From: OCS155 cluster bacterium AG-426-D23 | Lineage (GTDB): Bacteria; Actinomycetota; Acidimicrobiia; Actinomarinales; Actinomarinaceae | Reading direction: 5' to 3' | Length of the DNA: 64,000 nt | Assembly (NCBI GenBank): GCA_003213165.1 | Contig: QCNO01000002.1 | Location: 1-64,000, forward strand | Shown here: positions 52,825 to 61,623 of the stretch, in pieces | Layout of the letters: each line of letters starts with the position of its first letter | Position numbering within the stretch: the stretch's first letter is position 1 | The notes under the pieces: model-generated | Database searches by the model: none | What the model was told of the DNA's origin: nothing | What the model saw: the letters and a program-made list of their open reading frames with translations, nothing else | Made by a program: the position numbers and the translations under genes

Positions 52825-53504
52825 TTGCTTACAATTTTTCCATCTACTAGTTCGATAACTTTTTTGAACATGTTGGCGTGTTCTTGATTGTGGGTAATCA
52901 TTATGACAGTTTTTCCTTGGTTATTAAGGTCTTTTAAAATGTTTAAAATATTTATTCCAGATTCTTTATCCAGATTCCCAGTTGGTTCATCCGCTAATAC
53001 AAATGCTGGATCTTGGACAAGTGCTCTTGCAATTGCAACTCTTTGTTGCTGTCCACCAGATAATTCTTTTGGAAGGTGAGTTAATCTATCACCTAAACCA
53101 ACTTGATCTAAAACTTCTGTTGCTTTTTTTAGCCTTTCTGTTCTTGAAATGCCTTGATAAAGCAGTCCTTCAGCTACGTTTTCTTGAGCAGTTAGCCCAG
53201 GTAAAAGAAAGAAACTTTGAAAGATAAATCCTATCTTTTCACCCCGAAATTTGGAAAGTTCATTATCAGAAAGTTGCGAAACATCACTTTCTTCAATTTC
53301 AATTGACCCTTCTGTTATACTATCCAATAATCCAATCATGTTAAGTAAAGTAGATTTTCCACTTCCAGATTGACCTACTATCGCTACAAAGTCACCTTCT
53401 TCTACCTCAAGAGATACACCATCTAAAGCTCTCACTGGTGGTGGGCCTTCGTATACTTTGGAAATATTGTTTATAGATATTACAGTTTTAGTACTGGTTT
53501 TCAT
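52821..53504 (-). CDS. ABC transporter ATP-binding protein (MacB/LolD type)
   Basis: A 227-residue nucleotide-binding domain: Walker A GQSGSGKST, Q-loop near FIFQSFFLLPGLTAQENV, signature LSGGQQQRVAIARAL, Walker B VLADEPTGNLD, H-loop MITHNQEHA. The MacB/LolD type is shown by LDGVSLEVEEGDF and DEPTGNLDKESG. It is coupled to the permease and adaptor genes by overlaps of four bases on each side. Confidence 0.95.
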   Translation of the reverse strand: MKTSTKTVISINNISKVYEGPPPVRALDGVSLEVEEGDFVAIVGQSGSGKSTLLNMIGLLDSITEGSIEIEESDVSQLSDNELSKFRGEKIGFIFQSFFLLPGLTAQENVAEGLLYQGISRTERLKKATEVLDQVGLGDRLTHLPKELSGGQQQRVAIARALVQDPAFVLADEPTGNLDKESGINILNILKDLNNQGKTVIMITHNQEHANMFKKVIELVDGKIVSK

Positions 53505-55066
53505 CTTGGAACAACTACGATTTGACCTTCTGAGATGTTACCCTTAACTTCAACGAAACCATCAGTAAAGACTCCTATTTCAACAGCAATATAACTGGTA
53601 TCAACCCCAGACTCACCCTCAAAGGTGCCTCCCTCAATTTCTCCATCATAAACTTCTAAGGCATAGCCACCTTCTGCCAAAGCAAGTAATGCATTTACGG
53701 GAACATATAATACATTCTGAGAAACTTCGGTCGTTACAAATACTTTCACAGGTGCCTGATCATATGCTTCGATTTCTTCAGGATTTAGAACTTCTAATGT
53801 TACTTCTATAAATTCTCCTGCTTGCGTTTGTGTTACAACTTGATCAATGAATTTAATTACCGTTGGAACTCGTTCATCTGTTGGAAGTTCTATCTGAACA
53901 CTGTCTCCAAGAGATACTGTTTCCTGGTCTGAGGCATCTACTTGAAAAACTACTTCTATTCCGGTTGAAGAAATATTATAAAGAGGTGAATTTAGTGCTA
54001 CAGCCGATCCGACATCATTTATATATGAACCCACAATAACTGAAGTTTTTGAAGCAAAAGCATTAGTGGGGCTAAATGTTTCTGATATAGCGCTTAATTT
54101 CAATTCTACCAGTTCTTCTCTGGCTTTATCTAATTCAGCCTCTCTGTTAACGCCTTCATTGTAAGATTCGAGAGCTTCGTCATATGCTTTCTGAGCATTT
54201 TCAATTGCTAGAGCTTCTGTGGCATCAACTCCAGATTCTTTTCCTGCTTCTCTGCTCTGAATACGCTCTTGAGCTTTAATATCCTCTTCGTATTGTGCTT
54301 TTTTCCCGGCACGAGTCGATTCAGACATAGATTCATACTGAAGTTCATCAATTAAGTTTCGGATTCTTTCAATTTCTGTTTCTGCAGCCTGCCAAGCAGC
54401 ATTTTCTTTCGTTGCATTTTCTTTTGCATCATCTAACAATTTTTTCTTATTATCAACTTCTTTAAGGGTTGTTCCTCCATCAGCAACTACCTCTTCAAGA
54501 TTTTCAATTTCGTTTTCTTTCGAATTTATTAAAACTTGTTCGGAGGGTGTAATCTCTGACTTAGTTTCAATTCCATAATCAATATATAAACTATTAAGCA
54601 TTTGAGATGTTTCTGTATCAAAAATTTCATCTGGTACAAAAGAGCTTTCTGCATAACCTAAATAAACTAAAGCTTCTTCAACTTGTTTAACGTCAACACC
54701 AGGATCCGAATTTAAATCAAGAGTTCTATAAAAGGGAGTACTTCCTTCAAGCAGTATTACTGGTTTATTGTCAATAATAAAAAGTACCTCTCCAAAGTTA
54801 ATTATTGTGCCTTCTTTAGGTAGAAAAGTAACAACTCCATTGGTTGGTGAGTTAAGAACTTTTTTGTCTGTCTGCCTTAATGTTCCGTTGTACTCTTCTT
54901 TTTTTGCTAAGTCACCTTTTTGTATGGCAACTGTAGTTAGTTCTAAAGTTTTATTATTAGAGGATGTGTCGATATTTTGTGTGCCAAAATAGTATCCGCC
55001 ATAAGCCAAACCAGCTAATGCAATTAGTATGGAGAGGTTTTTTAATTTAAATATATTTTTTATCAT
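53501..55066 (-). CDS. HlyD-like adaptor with peptidoglycan-binding domain
   Basis: An adaptor of a MacAB-like exporter in a monoderm cell. An N-terminal helix (LSILIALAGLAYGGYYFG) leads to a barrel-sandwich half (VLNSPTNGVVTFLPKEG, then INFGEVLFIIDN). A PG_binding_1-like domain (about residues 110-165, VDVKQVEEALVYLGYAESSF) and a long coiled coil (about 175-335) follow. The second half of the sandwich and beta-barrel (VGSYINDVGSAVALNSPLYN; VPVNALLALAEGGYALEVYD) close the protein. In actinobacteria such adaptors accompany ABC ATPase and MacB genes; the substrate is generally unknown. Length 521. Confidence 0.9.
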   Translation of the reverse strand: MIKNIFKLKNLSILIALAGLAYGGYYFGTQNIDTSSNNKTLELTTVAIQKGDLAKKEEYNGTLRQTDKKVLNSPTNGVVTFLPKEGTIINFGEVLFIIDNKPVILLEGSTPFYRTLDLNSDPGVDVKQVEEALVYLGYAESSFVPDEIFDTETSQMLNSLYIDYGIETKSEITPSEQVLINSKENEIENLEEVVADGGTTLKEVDNKKKLLDDAKENATKENAAWQAAETEIERIRNLIDELQYESMSESTRAGKKAQYEEDIKAQERIQSREAGKESGVDATEALAIENAQKAYDEALESYNEGVNREAELDKAREELVELKLSAISETFSPTNAFASKTSVIVGSYINDVGSAVALNSPLYNISSTGIEVVFQVDASDQETVSLGDSVQIELPTDERVPTVIKFIDQVVTQTQAGEFIEVTLEVLNPEEIEAYDQAPVKVFVTTEVSQNVLYVPVNALLALAEGGYALEVYDGEIEGGTFEGESGVDTSYIAVEIGVFTDGFVEVKGNISEGQIVVVPR

Positions 55067-55129
55067 TGTTCTAATTCAATTAGTTTATTAAATCTACACG
55101 CTTTCTGTGAAATTATTTTATTAAGTTTT

Positions 55130-55729
55130 TTATTCATCCCATTCATCATCCTTTAATTCATCTGGAAGATTTTCTTCGCATGCTTGCCATGTTTGTACAA
55201 TTGGATCGTCTTCTCTAAGTTCCCAATCATCATCAATATAAGCATCTAACCTAACTTCTCTGTTGAAATAGTTTGGATCAGGTACTTTTGGATAGCCATT
55301 TTCTCGAAAACATTTTGCCATGAATAGAGATCTATCAATCTCTTTTGAAACCTGGACAGGATCTTCAAACTGATTTTCTTCAGCCACACCCCACAAGTTA
55401 TACTTCAAAGCACATTCCTCAATAATACTCCAAAGTTCTTGTGCCTCTTGTTCAGTTATTGTTTCAAAATATGAAGCTATAGTCGTATATAGGTCCAGAA
55501 AGTTTTTTGGCTCTTTAAATTTATAACCAGACTCATTTACACATTGGACAAGAACTAAAGGAGCATCTTCATCTGAAATTTCTTCTCGTTCGTCTGCTAA
55601 GTCAACACCCAAAGCAATTGCCTCTTTACCTTTGTCGGTATCTGCAACAGAGACAACAGCTTGCTCGTCTTGTTGAAAAAAAGAGCATGCTGTTAAAAAG
55701 ATAAATACAACTGATGCTTTTTTATACAT
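55130..55729 (-). CDS. Tetra-cysteine lipoprotein, copy 2
   Basis: I start at ATG 55729 (MYKKASVVFIFLTAC) because the longer in-frame reading has no signal sequence and overlaps the next gene. After the lipidated Cys the QAVVSVADTD segment matches the EGVVS motif of the other copies. Module one is LVQCVNESGYKFKEPKNF with IEECALKYNLW. Module two is MAKCFRENGYPKVPDPNYFN with QACEENLPD. It thus has four Cys besides the lipid-bearing one. It lies 63 bases upstream of the adaptor gene, on the same strand. Confidence 0.8.
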   Translation of the reverse strand: MYKKASVVFIFLTACSFFQQDEQAVVSVADTDKGKEAIALGVDLADEREEISDEDAPLVLVQCVNESGYKFKEPKNFLDLYTTIASYFETITEQEAQELWSIIEECALKYNLWGVAEENQFEDPVQVSKEIDRSLFMAKCFRENGYPKVPDPNYFNREVRLDAYIDDDWELREDDPIVQTWQACEENLPDELKDDEWDE

Positions 55730-55754
55730 AGGAAAATTATAAAGAAACCTAGTC

Positions 55755-56339
55755 TTATCCCCCACCTTGTTCTGGCGGTTCAAGTCCGAGGTCATCAAAG
55801 CACTCTGCAGCAGCTTCTCTAATTTGATCTTCAAGATATTGTCCAGACTGTACTAATCCAACAAGAATTGGCCTTAGGGGTCTGTCTGCACTTGGGTCTT
55901 CAACCTCTATACCTTTTTCCCTCAAACATTGAGCAAACTCAAGTTCTGTATCGAGCCTATCTGCAACATCTTCTGGATTTTCAAAATCTGCGTTATCTCC
56001 TAGTGGTATATTGTTTTCTTCTGCACATGCTTGAATAGTCTCAAAAAGTTGTGTTCTTCCTTTTTCATTAGTTGCAAGAAAAATTGGCGTTAAAACACTT
56101 CTAAGACCTTCATCATTTTTTGGATCTTTGACGTCATAGCCATTGTCCCTTAAGCATCTTGCCATTAAAAGCTGGGCATCTTCAGGTGATAAATTGTCTT
56201 CAATAATATTTTCTACAATTGTTGTAACTGTATTGACTGTAGATAGATCTTCTGTGGAAACTACACCTTGTGAACTATCTGGAGCTGAACACGCAGCAAT
56301 CAAAATAGACATAAAGATTATTAAGCAATTATTTTTCAT
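55755..56339 (-). CDS. Tetra-cysteine lipoprotein, copy 3
   Basis: A signal peptide (CLIIFMSILIAACSAP) with the lipobox IAAC is followed by SSQGVVSTEDLSTVNT. Module one is LMARCLRDNGYDVKDPKNDE with the partner Cys in FETIQACAEENNIPLG. Module two is FAQCLREKGIEVEDPSADRP with AAAECFDDLGL. It ends in the Gly tail QGGG. The start overlaps copy 4 by 11 bases. It is nearest in sequence to copy 4 by the LREKGI-x-V-x-DP form. Confidence 0.85.
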   Translation of the reverse strand: MKNNCLIIFMSILIAACSAPDSSQGVVSTEDLSTVNTVTTIVENIIEDNLSPEDAQLLMARCLRDNGYDVKDPKNDEGLRSVLTPIFLATNEKGRTQLFETIQACAEENNIPLGDNADFENPEDVADRLDTELEFAQCLREKGIEVEDPSADRPLRPILVGLVQSGQYLEDQIREAAAECFDDLGLEPPEQGGG

Positions 56340-56835
56340 ATCCTAATTCACCATATCCACACTCTTTTAATAATGGAGAAATTTCCTCTTTTGATTTATC
56401 TAATTCACTTAAATCTATTTTAGGTTCTTGTTGAGTTGGGTCTGAGACGTTGATGCCTTTTTCTCTTAAACATTTCGCTAGTTGAAGATTTTCATCATAT
56501 AGTTTTGCAAGATCATCTGGGTTTGATGAAGATGAATCTGACCACAGATTATATTTATTTATACAATAATTAATGTCTTCTCCTAACTGTGATTCCTCAT
56601 CTTTAGTATTACTTAATTGACTAATAGTTGTTTTCAAGTCTTGTATATCAAAAGGGGTTGCAATGTTGTAACCCTTTTCTTCATTTAAACATTGAGTTAA
56701 AACGATCGGATAGTCTTCTTCTGCAATTACTAAAGAAGTGGTCGTGGTATCTGTTAGAGAAGCTACTCCTTCATTACTGGTTGTTGAGCATAAGTTTATA
56801 AAAAGAATAAAAATTAAAAGATTTACTTTTTTCAA
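56329..56835 (-). CDS. Tetra-cysteine lipoprotein, copy 4
   Basis: A signal peptide (KKVNLLIFILFINLC) leads to the lipobox and STTSNEGVASLTDTTT. Module one is VLTQCLNEEKGYNIATPFD with INYCINKYNLW. Module two is LAKCLREKGINVSDPTQQEP with LLKECGYGEL. At 168 residues it is the shortest copy. It is first of the lipoprotein run, two bases after the acyltransferase stop, all on the same strand. Confidence 0.83.
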   Translation of the reverse strand: MKKVNLLIFILFINLCSTTSNEGVASLTDTTTTSLVIAEEDYPIVLTQCLNEEKGYNIATPFDIQDLKTTISQLSNTKDEESQLGEDINYCINKYNLWSDSSSSNPDDLAKLYDENLQLAKCLREKGINVSDPTQQEPKIDLSELDKSKEEISPLLKECGYGELGYEK

Positions 56836-56837
56836 AT

Positions 56838-57929
56838 TTATTTATTCCTTAAACCAAACAAGGGTCTTAATAGTTTGATATTTTTTACAGCATGGTAAAT
56901 AGTAAGAGATAAGAAACAAATTAAAAATAAAGCAATTGGAAATTTTATTATTGGATGAATGTTTGATCCAGCAAAAAAATACATGACTGCCATTTGTGCC
57001 GGCAGGTGAACAATATATACAGGATAAACAGCTGTTTTGTAATATGTTAATTGTGGTGAATCTTTGTTTAGGTAAACTGCAGCAATGCCGAGAAGTGCAA
57101 AAATAAAATTAAAAGACTCAAAAGCTATCAGCCTGTTGTCTAAGGCGTAATCTTCAAGGAAATTGTTAAAAAATCTGTAAAAATATGATGTTGCACCTAA
57201 TCCTAGATGTAACCGCCAATTTTTTTTATTCGATTCCCAAAATGCATCCCCCTGAGAAGTGAGAATTATTCCTATAAAAAACCATAGAAAGCCAAGTAGA
57301 AAACCATGGTCTGTAAGCGCATATGAGTTGTAATAATCTCCATATGTTTCAGTTTTAAACCTTGATAGATTCAATAGGTGCCCCTCAGCTATTATGGGAA
57401 TTGCGAATAAAAATATGCCTCCAGGTTTGTTGAGTAATGAAGCAATAAAGTTTTCTTTTGAGATAAAATTCAAAATCGGAATAAGAACTATGCAGTAAAC
57501 AAAAATATTAATCAAAAACCATAGATGTAGCCCGTCATACTCTAAAACAAAGAAAACAGCTTCGCTAATTTCGTCTAGCCACCAATAGTTATAATATCTT
57601 CCGACAATCAAAGCAGAAGAGGTTGAAAATACAAGAGTTCCAAATAACCAGGGTAAGATAAGGATTTTTGTTCTCTCTTTGAATATCTGCATCTTAGTTC
57701 TTTTGCTAAATGAAAGCCTTAGAGCGACTCCTGCAATTAAGAAAACAAGAGGTATTCTCCAGTTGTTCATGATGTTTAATAACGTCCATATACCCCCTGA
57801 CATTCTTTTGTTCTGAACAAAGAGTATTTGTGGAGCAATCAAAGTGAATGAAATTCCGAGATGATAAAAAATAAGAAGAAACATTGCTATGGATCGCAAT
57901 GCATCAATATCATATCTTCTTTGATTCAT
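56838..57929 (-). CDS. Acyltransferase family 3 membrane protein (OafA/YrhL-like)
   Basis: A 363-residue polytopic protein with about ten helices that transfers an acyl group to a sugar or glycan at the cell surface. The family opening RYDIDALRSIAMFLLIFYHLGI has the catalytic His. The Arg-rich WRIPLVFLIAGVALRLSFSKRT and the FLWFFIGIILTSQ segment fit. It lies at the head of the lipoprotein run, so a role in decorating the exterior is likely. The start ATG is preceded by a poor ribosome site. Confidence 0.85.
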   Translation of the reverse strand: MNQRRYDIDALRSIAMFLLIFYHLGISFTLIAPQILFVQNKRMSGGIWTLLNIMNNWRIPLVFLIAGVALRLSFSKRTKMQIFKERTKILILPWLFGTLVFSTSSALIVGRYYNYWWLDEISEAVFFVLEYDGLHLWFLINIFVYCIVLIPILNFISKENFIASLLNKPGGIFLFAIPIIAEGHLLNLSRFKTETYGDYYNSYALTDHGFLLGFLWFFIGIILTSQGDAFWESNKKNWRLHLGLGATSYFYRFFNNFLEDYALDNRLIAFESFNFIFALLGIAAVYLNKDSPQLTYYKTAVYPVYIVHLPAQMAVMYFFAGSNIHPIIKFPIALFLICFLSLTIYHAVKNIKLLRPLFGLRNK

Positions 57930-57957
57930 ATGAACAATATTACAGCTTAAGAGGTGA

Positions 57958-58392
57958 TTAATTAAACTTCAGTTTTGCTTTAAGTTCTTCAGTAATGGGT
58001 GTTGGCTTCATTGTTGTTTGATCAGTATAGACATGAACAGCCTCGCAAGAGCTAACTAAATCCCCTGCTTCTTTTAGAAACATTCCCATAATCCAAGTCA
58101 TGCTCGAATTCCCTATTTCTTTTACTTTGACGCCAATTTCTATATCTTGATCAAAGTAAAGAGGTTTGTTGTACTGAACTAACACCTGTACGGTGTGAAA
58201 ATCTTTTTTTGTCTCTTCGATATCGCTCAAGTAGTCGTAATTAACATGCTTAAAGTAGGCAGTAATTGCTTGATCAAAAAATGCGACGTGATTAGCGTTG
58301 TGCATTACTCCCTGAGGATCTAGTTCGTAGTATCGAACTGTTGCCTCCCAAAAAACTTCGAATTGGTCTTTTGATAGTTTTATTTTTGACAT
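57958..58392 (-). CDS. Acyl-CoA thioesterase (4HBT/YbgC-like)
   Basis: A 144-residue hot-dog fold. The motif YYELDPQGVMHNANHVAFFDQAITAYF holds the catalytic-type D-x-x-G-x-x-x-N-x-x-Y/H pattern. The HTVQVLVQYNKPLYFDQDIEIG block is typical of YbgC/FadM thioesterases that hydrolyse acyl-CoA. It begins immediately after the phosphofructokinase stop, so it shares the upstream transcript. Confidence 0.87.
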   Translation of the reverse strand: MSKIKLSKDQFEVFWEATVRYYELDPQGVMHNANHVAFFDQAITAYFKHVNYDYLSDIEETKKDFHTVQVLVQYNKPLYFDQDIEIGVKVKEIGNSSMTWIMGMFLKEAGDLVSSCEAVHVYTDQTTMKPTPITEELKAKLKFN

Positions 58393-59595
58393 TTATACAA
58401 ATATTTGGGTTTTTGGTTCTATTCCGCCGGTAAGCGGCATGGCATATTCAAAAAAGTCATTTGTAACATATGGTTTGGATTCGTCTAAAAATTCCTTAGG
58501 CATGTCTTTTGTGTGTTTAGCGACTTTGCTCAAATCTACAACATCAACATCGCAGTGATATGTTTCTGACAGTTGTCTTTTAAGAATTACTGATCCACTC
58601 TGTAATTCTTTTGAAAAAACCACAGCATGATGTCCTACTCTCTCGGCTTCTTCAGCATCTATATCGGATACATCCGCTAAAAATGATCTCTGTAAATAAC
58701 CAAAGGTGTCCGCCCTAACTCTTGCACCATCAATATGTTGTGAAACTATATTTGTTAATGTATCACCTAGTGCACCTGAGCCTGAAAGTTGGATGTTCCC
58801 ATGGCTATCTTTTTTTCCTGCCAGTCCAGAACCTGTTTCGCTAGCATATGTTTGAAGAAAATATTCACCATCTTCGTTGTGAATTCCTTCAGAAACAGCA
58901 ACTACACACCTTCCAAGCGAATCATATACTTCTTTAACTTCTTTCAAAAAGGTTTCAATGTTGAATACTTTTTCAGGGACATATACTAAATGCGGACCAT
59001 CTTCTTCGGTAGATTTCCCCAAGGTACTTGCAGCAGTAAGCCACCCTGCATGTCGGCCCATTAAAACGTTTATTTTAATACCTCTAAGACTCCTGTTGTC
59101 TGCATCATCACCCTGAAAAGCATGAGCTACAAATCGAGCTGCTGAACCGTATCCGGGACAATGGTCTGTTTCGCGTAAGTCATTGTCGATTGTTTTAGGA
59201 ATATGAAATGCTTTCATTTCATATCCTATAGATTTTGCCCCTCCAGAAACTAAATTAGCTGTTTCAGCCGAATCATTACCTCCTATGTAGAAAAAGTTTC
59301 TGATATTCTGTTGTTCAAATATTGAAACAAGTTTTTCTATATCTGAGTCAGTAGGCTTTTTTCTTACTGAACCTAAAGCTGCGGCAGGTGTTTTTCCAAT
59401 GCCATAAAGTTGTGCTTCAGACAGATTTGAAAGATCTACAAAATCTTCATTGAGCATTCCTTCTAATCCGTGCTTTGCTCCTAGGATTTCATCAAAATCT
59501 GATTTAATTGCTTCTTTAATAAAGCCCACTAGTGATCTGTTTATGACAGCTGTTGGACCACCTGATTGTCCAATAACTGCTTTGCCTAGTGGCAT
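58393..59595 (-). CDS. PPi-dependent 6-phosphofructokinase (PfkA family)
   Basis: A 400-residue enzyme that phosphorylates fructose 6-phosphate. The phosphate donor is told by two sites: GGNDS instead of the GGDGS of ATP enzymes, and PKTIDND instead of PGTIDND; Asp and Lys there block ATP, as in PPi enzymes. Other motifs are GQSGGPTAVINRSL, GYGSAARFVA and MGRHAGWLTAAS. The reaction is reversible. The neighbour upstream is a DUF2090 aldolase and the two are separated by three bases. Confidence 0.93.
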   Translation of the reverse strand: MPLGKAVIGQSGGPTAVINRSLVGFIKEAIKSDFDEILGAKHGLEGMLNEDFVDLSNLSEAQLYGIGKTPAAALGSVRKKPTDSDIEKLVSIFEQQNIRNFFYIGGNDSAETANLVSGGAKSIGYEMKAFHIPKTIDNDLRETDHCPGYGSAARFVAHAFQGDDADNRSLRGIKINVLMGRHAGWLTAASTLGKSTEEDGPHLVYVPEKVFNIETFLKEVKEVYDSLGRCVVAVSEGIHNEDGEYFLQTYASETGSGLAGKKDSHGNIQLSGSGALGDTLTNIVSQHIDGARVRADTFGYLQRSFLADVSDIDAEEAERVGHHAVVFSKELQSGSVILKRQLSETYHCDVDVVDLSKVAKHTKDMPKEFLDESKPYVTNDFFEYAMPLTGGIEPKTQIFV

Positions 59596-59598
59596 TTT

Positions 59599-60507
59599 CT
59601 AACTCCCGTTTTGATATACCGAAATAAAACTTAAATAAGAATCAGCAATTTCTGAAACTGCTTCTTCTCTGGATTTATCACCACTGTGCCACCCTTTAAG
59701 TGAGTTCCAAAATATTGATCTTCCAATTGCAAATCCTTTGTAGCCATCTACAGATGAGCCTGCTCTGAGCCATTCATTAACCTTTTCATCATTCGCTCCT
59801 CTTCCCAGAACAACTGCAATCACATCTTCTCTTCCACCGTCTTTAATAGCTTTTGAAACATTTTCGTTATCTTCAACCGTGTCTAAGCCCTCAATCTTCC
59901 ATATATCTGGATCAGCACCCTTTTCTCTCATTTCTTCAACAACTTGTACTGCAAGCTTAGGTCTTATTTCAGAATCATATTTAGCTTGGTCTCCATCTAC
60001 ACTTGCCAATTGTTCTTCAGTTGCAGGTATTAAAAACTCTAAAAGAAACTTTCTATCGTTTTCATCTAACCAATCTGAAAGTGTTTTTATTCTTTCGCCT
60101 TGAACCTGCCTAGTTTCAGAATCATCACTTGGATTCCAACGAACAAGTATCTTTACAAAGTCTGCATTTACTTCTTTTATTTTTTCACCAAAGTCACTGC
60201 CGTATTCAAAGTCAAAAATCTTTTGTCCTGATTTTTCAACAGGAGCGGCAAACTTTATTCCTATTTCTTTAGCTTTTTCTTGAACTTGAAGTCCAAAGGA
60301 TTCGTCAACAAGAATTGCTGGATCTCCACCATTTATACCTTTATTTTGTGCTTCTAAAAAACCATCAAAAATAATGTCTTTCATGGAGGATACCCTGGCA
60401 ATTTCATCCTGCGTTGGTGGTCTTTCTTCCACTCCTAAAAGTCCTTTGGTTAAAGTGCCTCTGTGGTCGAAAGCAAGAATATATAAGTCGTTTGGGTATC
60501 CTTTCAT
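59599..60507 (-). CDS. DUF2090 aldolase (IolC C-terminal/LacD-like)
   Basis: A 302-residue TIM-barrel-like protein. It begins DLYILAFDHRGTLTKGLLG, the opening of the DUF2090 domain found fused to IolC. Lysine and acid candidates include FAAPVEKSGQKIFDFEYG, VKILVRWNPSDD, and WKIEGLDTVED. It ends IGRSIFWNSLKGWHSG. Such domains split 5-dehydro-2-deoxygluconate 6-phosphate or tagatose/fructose bisphosphates. Next to PPi-phosphofructokinase it may serve as a fructose-bisphosphate aldolase; that is inference. An AGGAG ribosome site precedes the ATG. Confidence 0.82.
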   Translation of the reverse strand: MKGYPNDLYILAFDHRGTLTKGLLGVEERPPTQDEIARVSSMKDIIFDGFLEAQNKGINGGDPAILVDESFGLQVQEKAKEIGIKFAAPVEKSGQKIFDFEYGSDFGEKIKEVNADFVKILVRWNPSDDSETRQVQGERIKTLSDWLDENDRKFLLEFLIPATEEQLASVDGDQAKYDSEIRPKLAVQVVEEMREKGADPDIWKIEGLDTVEDNENVSKAIKDGGREDVIAVVLGRGANDEKVNEWLRAGSSVDGYKGFAIGRSIFWNSLKGWHSGDKSREEAVSEIADSYLSFISVYQNGS

Positions 60508-60518
60508 AAAATCTCCTT

Positions 60519-61439
60519 TTATGTTTTTACTTTTGAACTATTTCGTGTAAAAACAAATAGCATAATTACTAAAAACAATAATGATACTAATAGTAAATAA
60601 TCAGAATATTGGTTTGTTTCAACACTTTCTTCAAATGTTGCCGCCAAAACTTCTACAAGCTGCAGCGTTGTTGTTCCCCAATTGCTGGCGAGTGTGTCAT
60701 CTAAAAAGACTACCCTAGAATTTTGAACTGCAGATATATCACCCCACCCATCTCTAATCGAAAGATCTTTGTTTAAGTAATCTGAATGCCCTACAACAAT
60801 AAAATCGGGATCAGATTCTATTACCATTTCTTCAGTTAAAGCTGGGTATCCGCTTCCATAAGGATCTTCCTCGGAATTAGCAATGTTTGTTACTCCTAGT
60901 AAGTTATAGATTTCGCCGATTAGAGATTCTGAATTAACGCTGTAAATTCCATATGAATATCCAATTTCATGGTAAACATTTACATCTTGGTAATTAGAAT
61001 TATTTATAATTCGATTGATCTCTAGCTTCATATCTCTAATTGTTGAAGAAGCCTCGTTTTTCTTATTCACTATATCTCCTATAGTGGAAATTTGTGCGTA
61101 TACGTCGTCTAAGTTTTTTGCTGGAGGTAATAAAACATAGTTTATTTCTTGTGCTTTAAGCCCTTCAACTATCCCGTTAAAGTCGAATGCAATAATTACA
61201 ATATCTGGATTAAGTGGCACTAGTTCTTCGGCTGTGACTGTATAAGCATCTATTATCTCAACAGGGAAATCAACCTCAGAAAAAGCATCTACTCCAACAA
61301 GTGTATTCTCTGCTTCTAATGACTGGATTATTTCAGTGTGAGTTGTAGATAACGAAATGATTTTCATCTCGTTGTTTTCTTGCGTTTGGTTCGAACACAT
61401 CGAAACCAACAAGGCAAGAAGAATAAGTTTAGTTTTCAT
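60519..61439 (-). CDS. BtuF-like substrate-binding lipoprotein for cobalamin (with C-terminal helix)
   Basis: A B12 or corrinoid receptor. I choose the ATG at 61439 because AGGAAATA precedes it; the upstream TTG (61478) reading is not needed. The lipobox is LLVSMC. The class III binding-protein core follows: IISLSTTHTEIIQSLEAENT, then VGVDAFSEVDFPVEI, PDIVIIAFD and DPDFIVVGHSDYLNK. The last part has an unusual hydrophobic helix (YLLLVSLLFLVIMLFVFT) with a basic end, so the protein would be fixed at both ends. The cobalamin riboswitch directly upstream supports B12 uptake. The permease and ATPase genes are not adjacent. Confidence 0.85.
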   Translation of the reverse strand: MKTKLILLALLVSMCSNQTQENNEMKIISLSTTHTEIIQSLEAENTLVGVDAFSEVDFPVEIIDAYTVTAEELVPLNPDIVIIAFDFNGIVEGLKAQEINYVLLPPAKNLDDVYAQISTIGDIVNKKNEASSTIRDMKLEINRIINNSNYQDVNVYHEIGYSYGIYSVNSESLIGEIYNLLGVTNIANSEEDPYGSGYPALTEEMVIESDPDFIVVGHSDYLNKDLSIRDGWGDISAVQNSRVVFLDDTLASNWGTTTLQLVEVLAATFEESVETNQYSDYLLLVSLLFLVIMLFVFTRNSSKVKT

Positions 61440-61511
61440 TATTTCCTTTCTTACCTTGAGAAAATAGAGAAACTTCAAGAATTTCTAGAAACTTCATTCC
61501 TTCTCTCGAGG

Positions 61512-61622
61512 ACTGTTGTTTAAACAATAACGAAGGCGACCTGACTTATCTTTCGATTCACAGTTGCGGGACAGTGCTAGAATTCCACTAGCTTCGCTCC
61601 ATTATTCTTGAAATAGTAGCAG
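61512..61622 (-). promoter_or_regulatory. Cobalamin riboswitch
   Basis: Read leftward, the conserved pieces appear in order: TGGAGCGAAGC, CTAGTGGAATTCTAGCACTG, TCCCGCAACTGTGA, then the B12 box-like AAGTCAGGTCGCCTTCG (61531-61547). CCGCAACTGTG and AGTCAGG are the strongest matches. A small TTGTTTAAACAA palindrome follows (61516-61527). The gene start is 72 bases further, without a clear terminator; control of translation is likely. Confidence 0.9.
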
Positions 61623-61623
61623 G

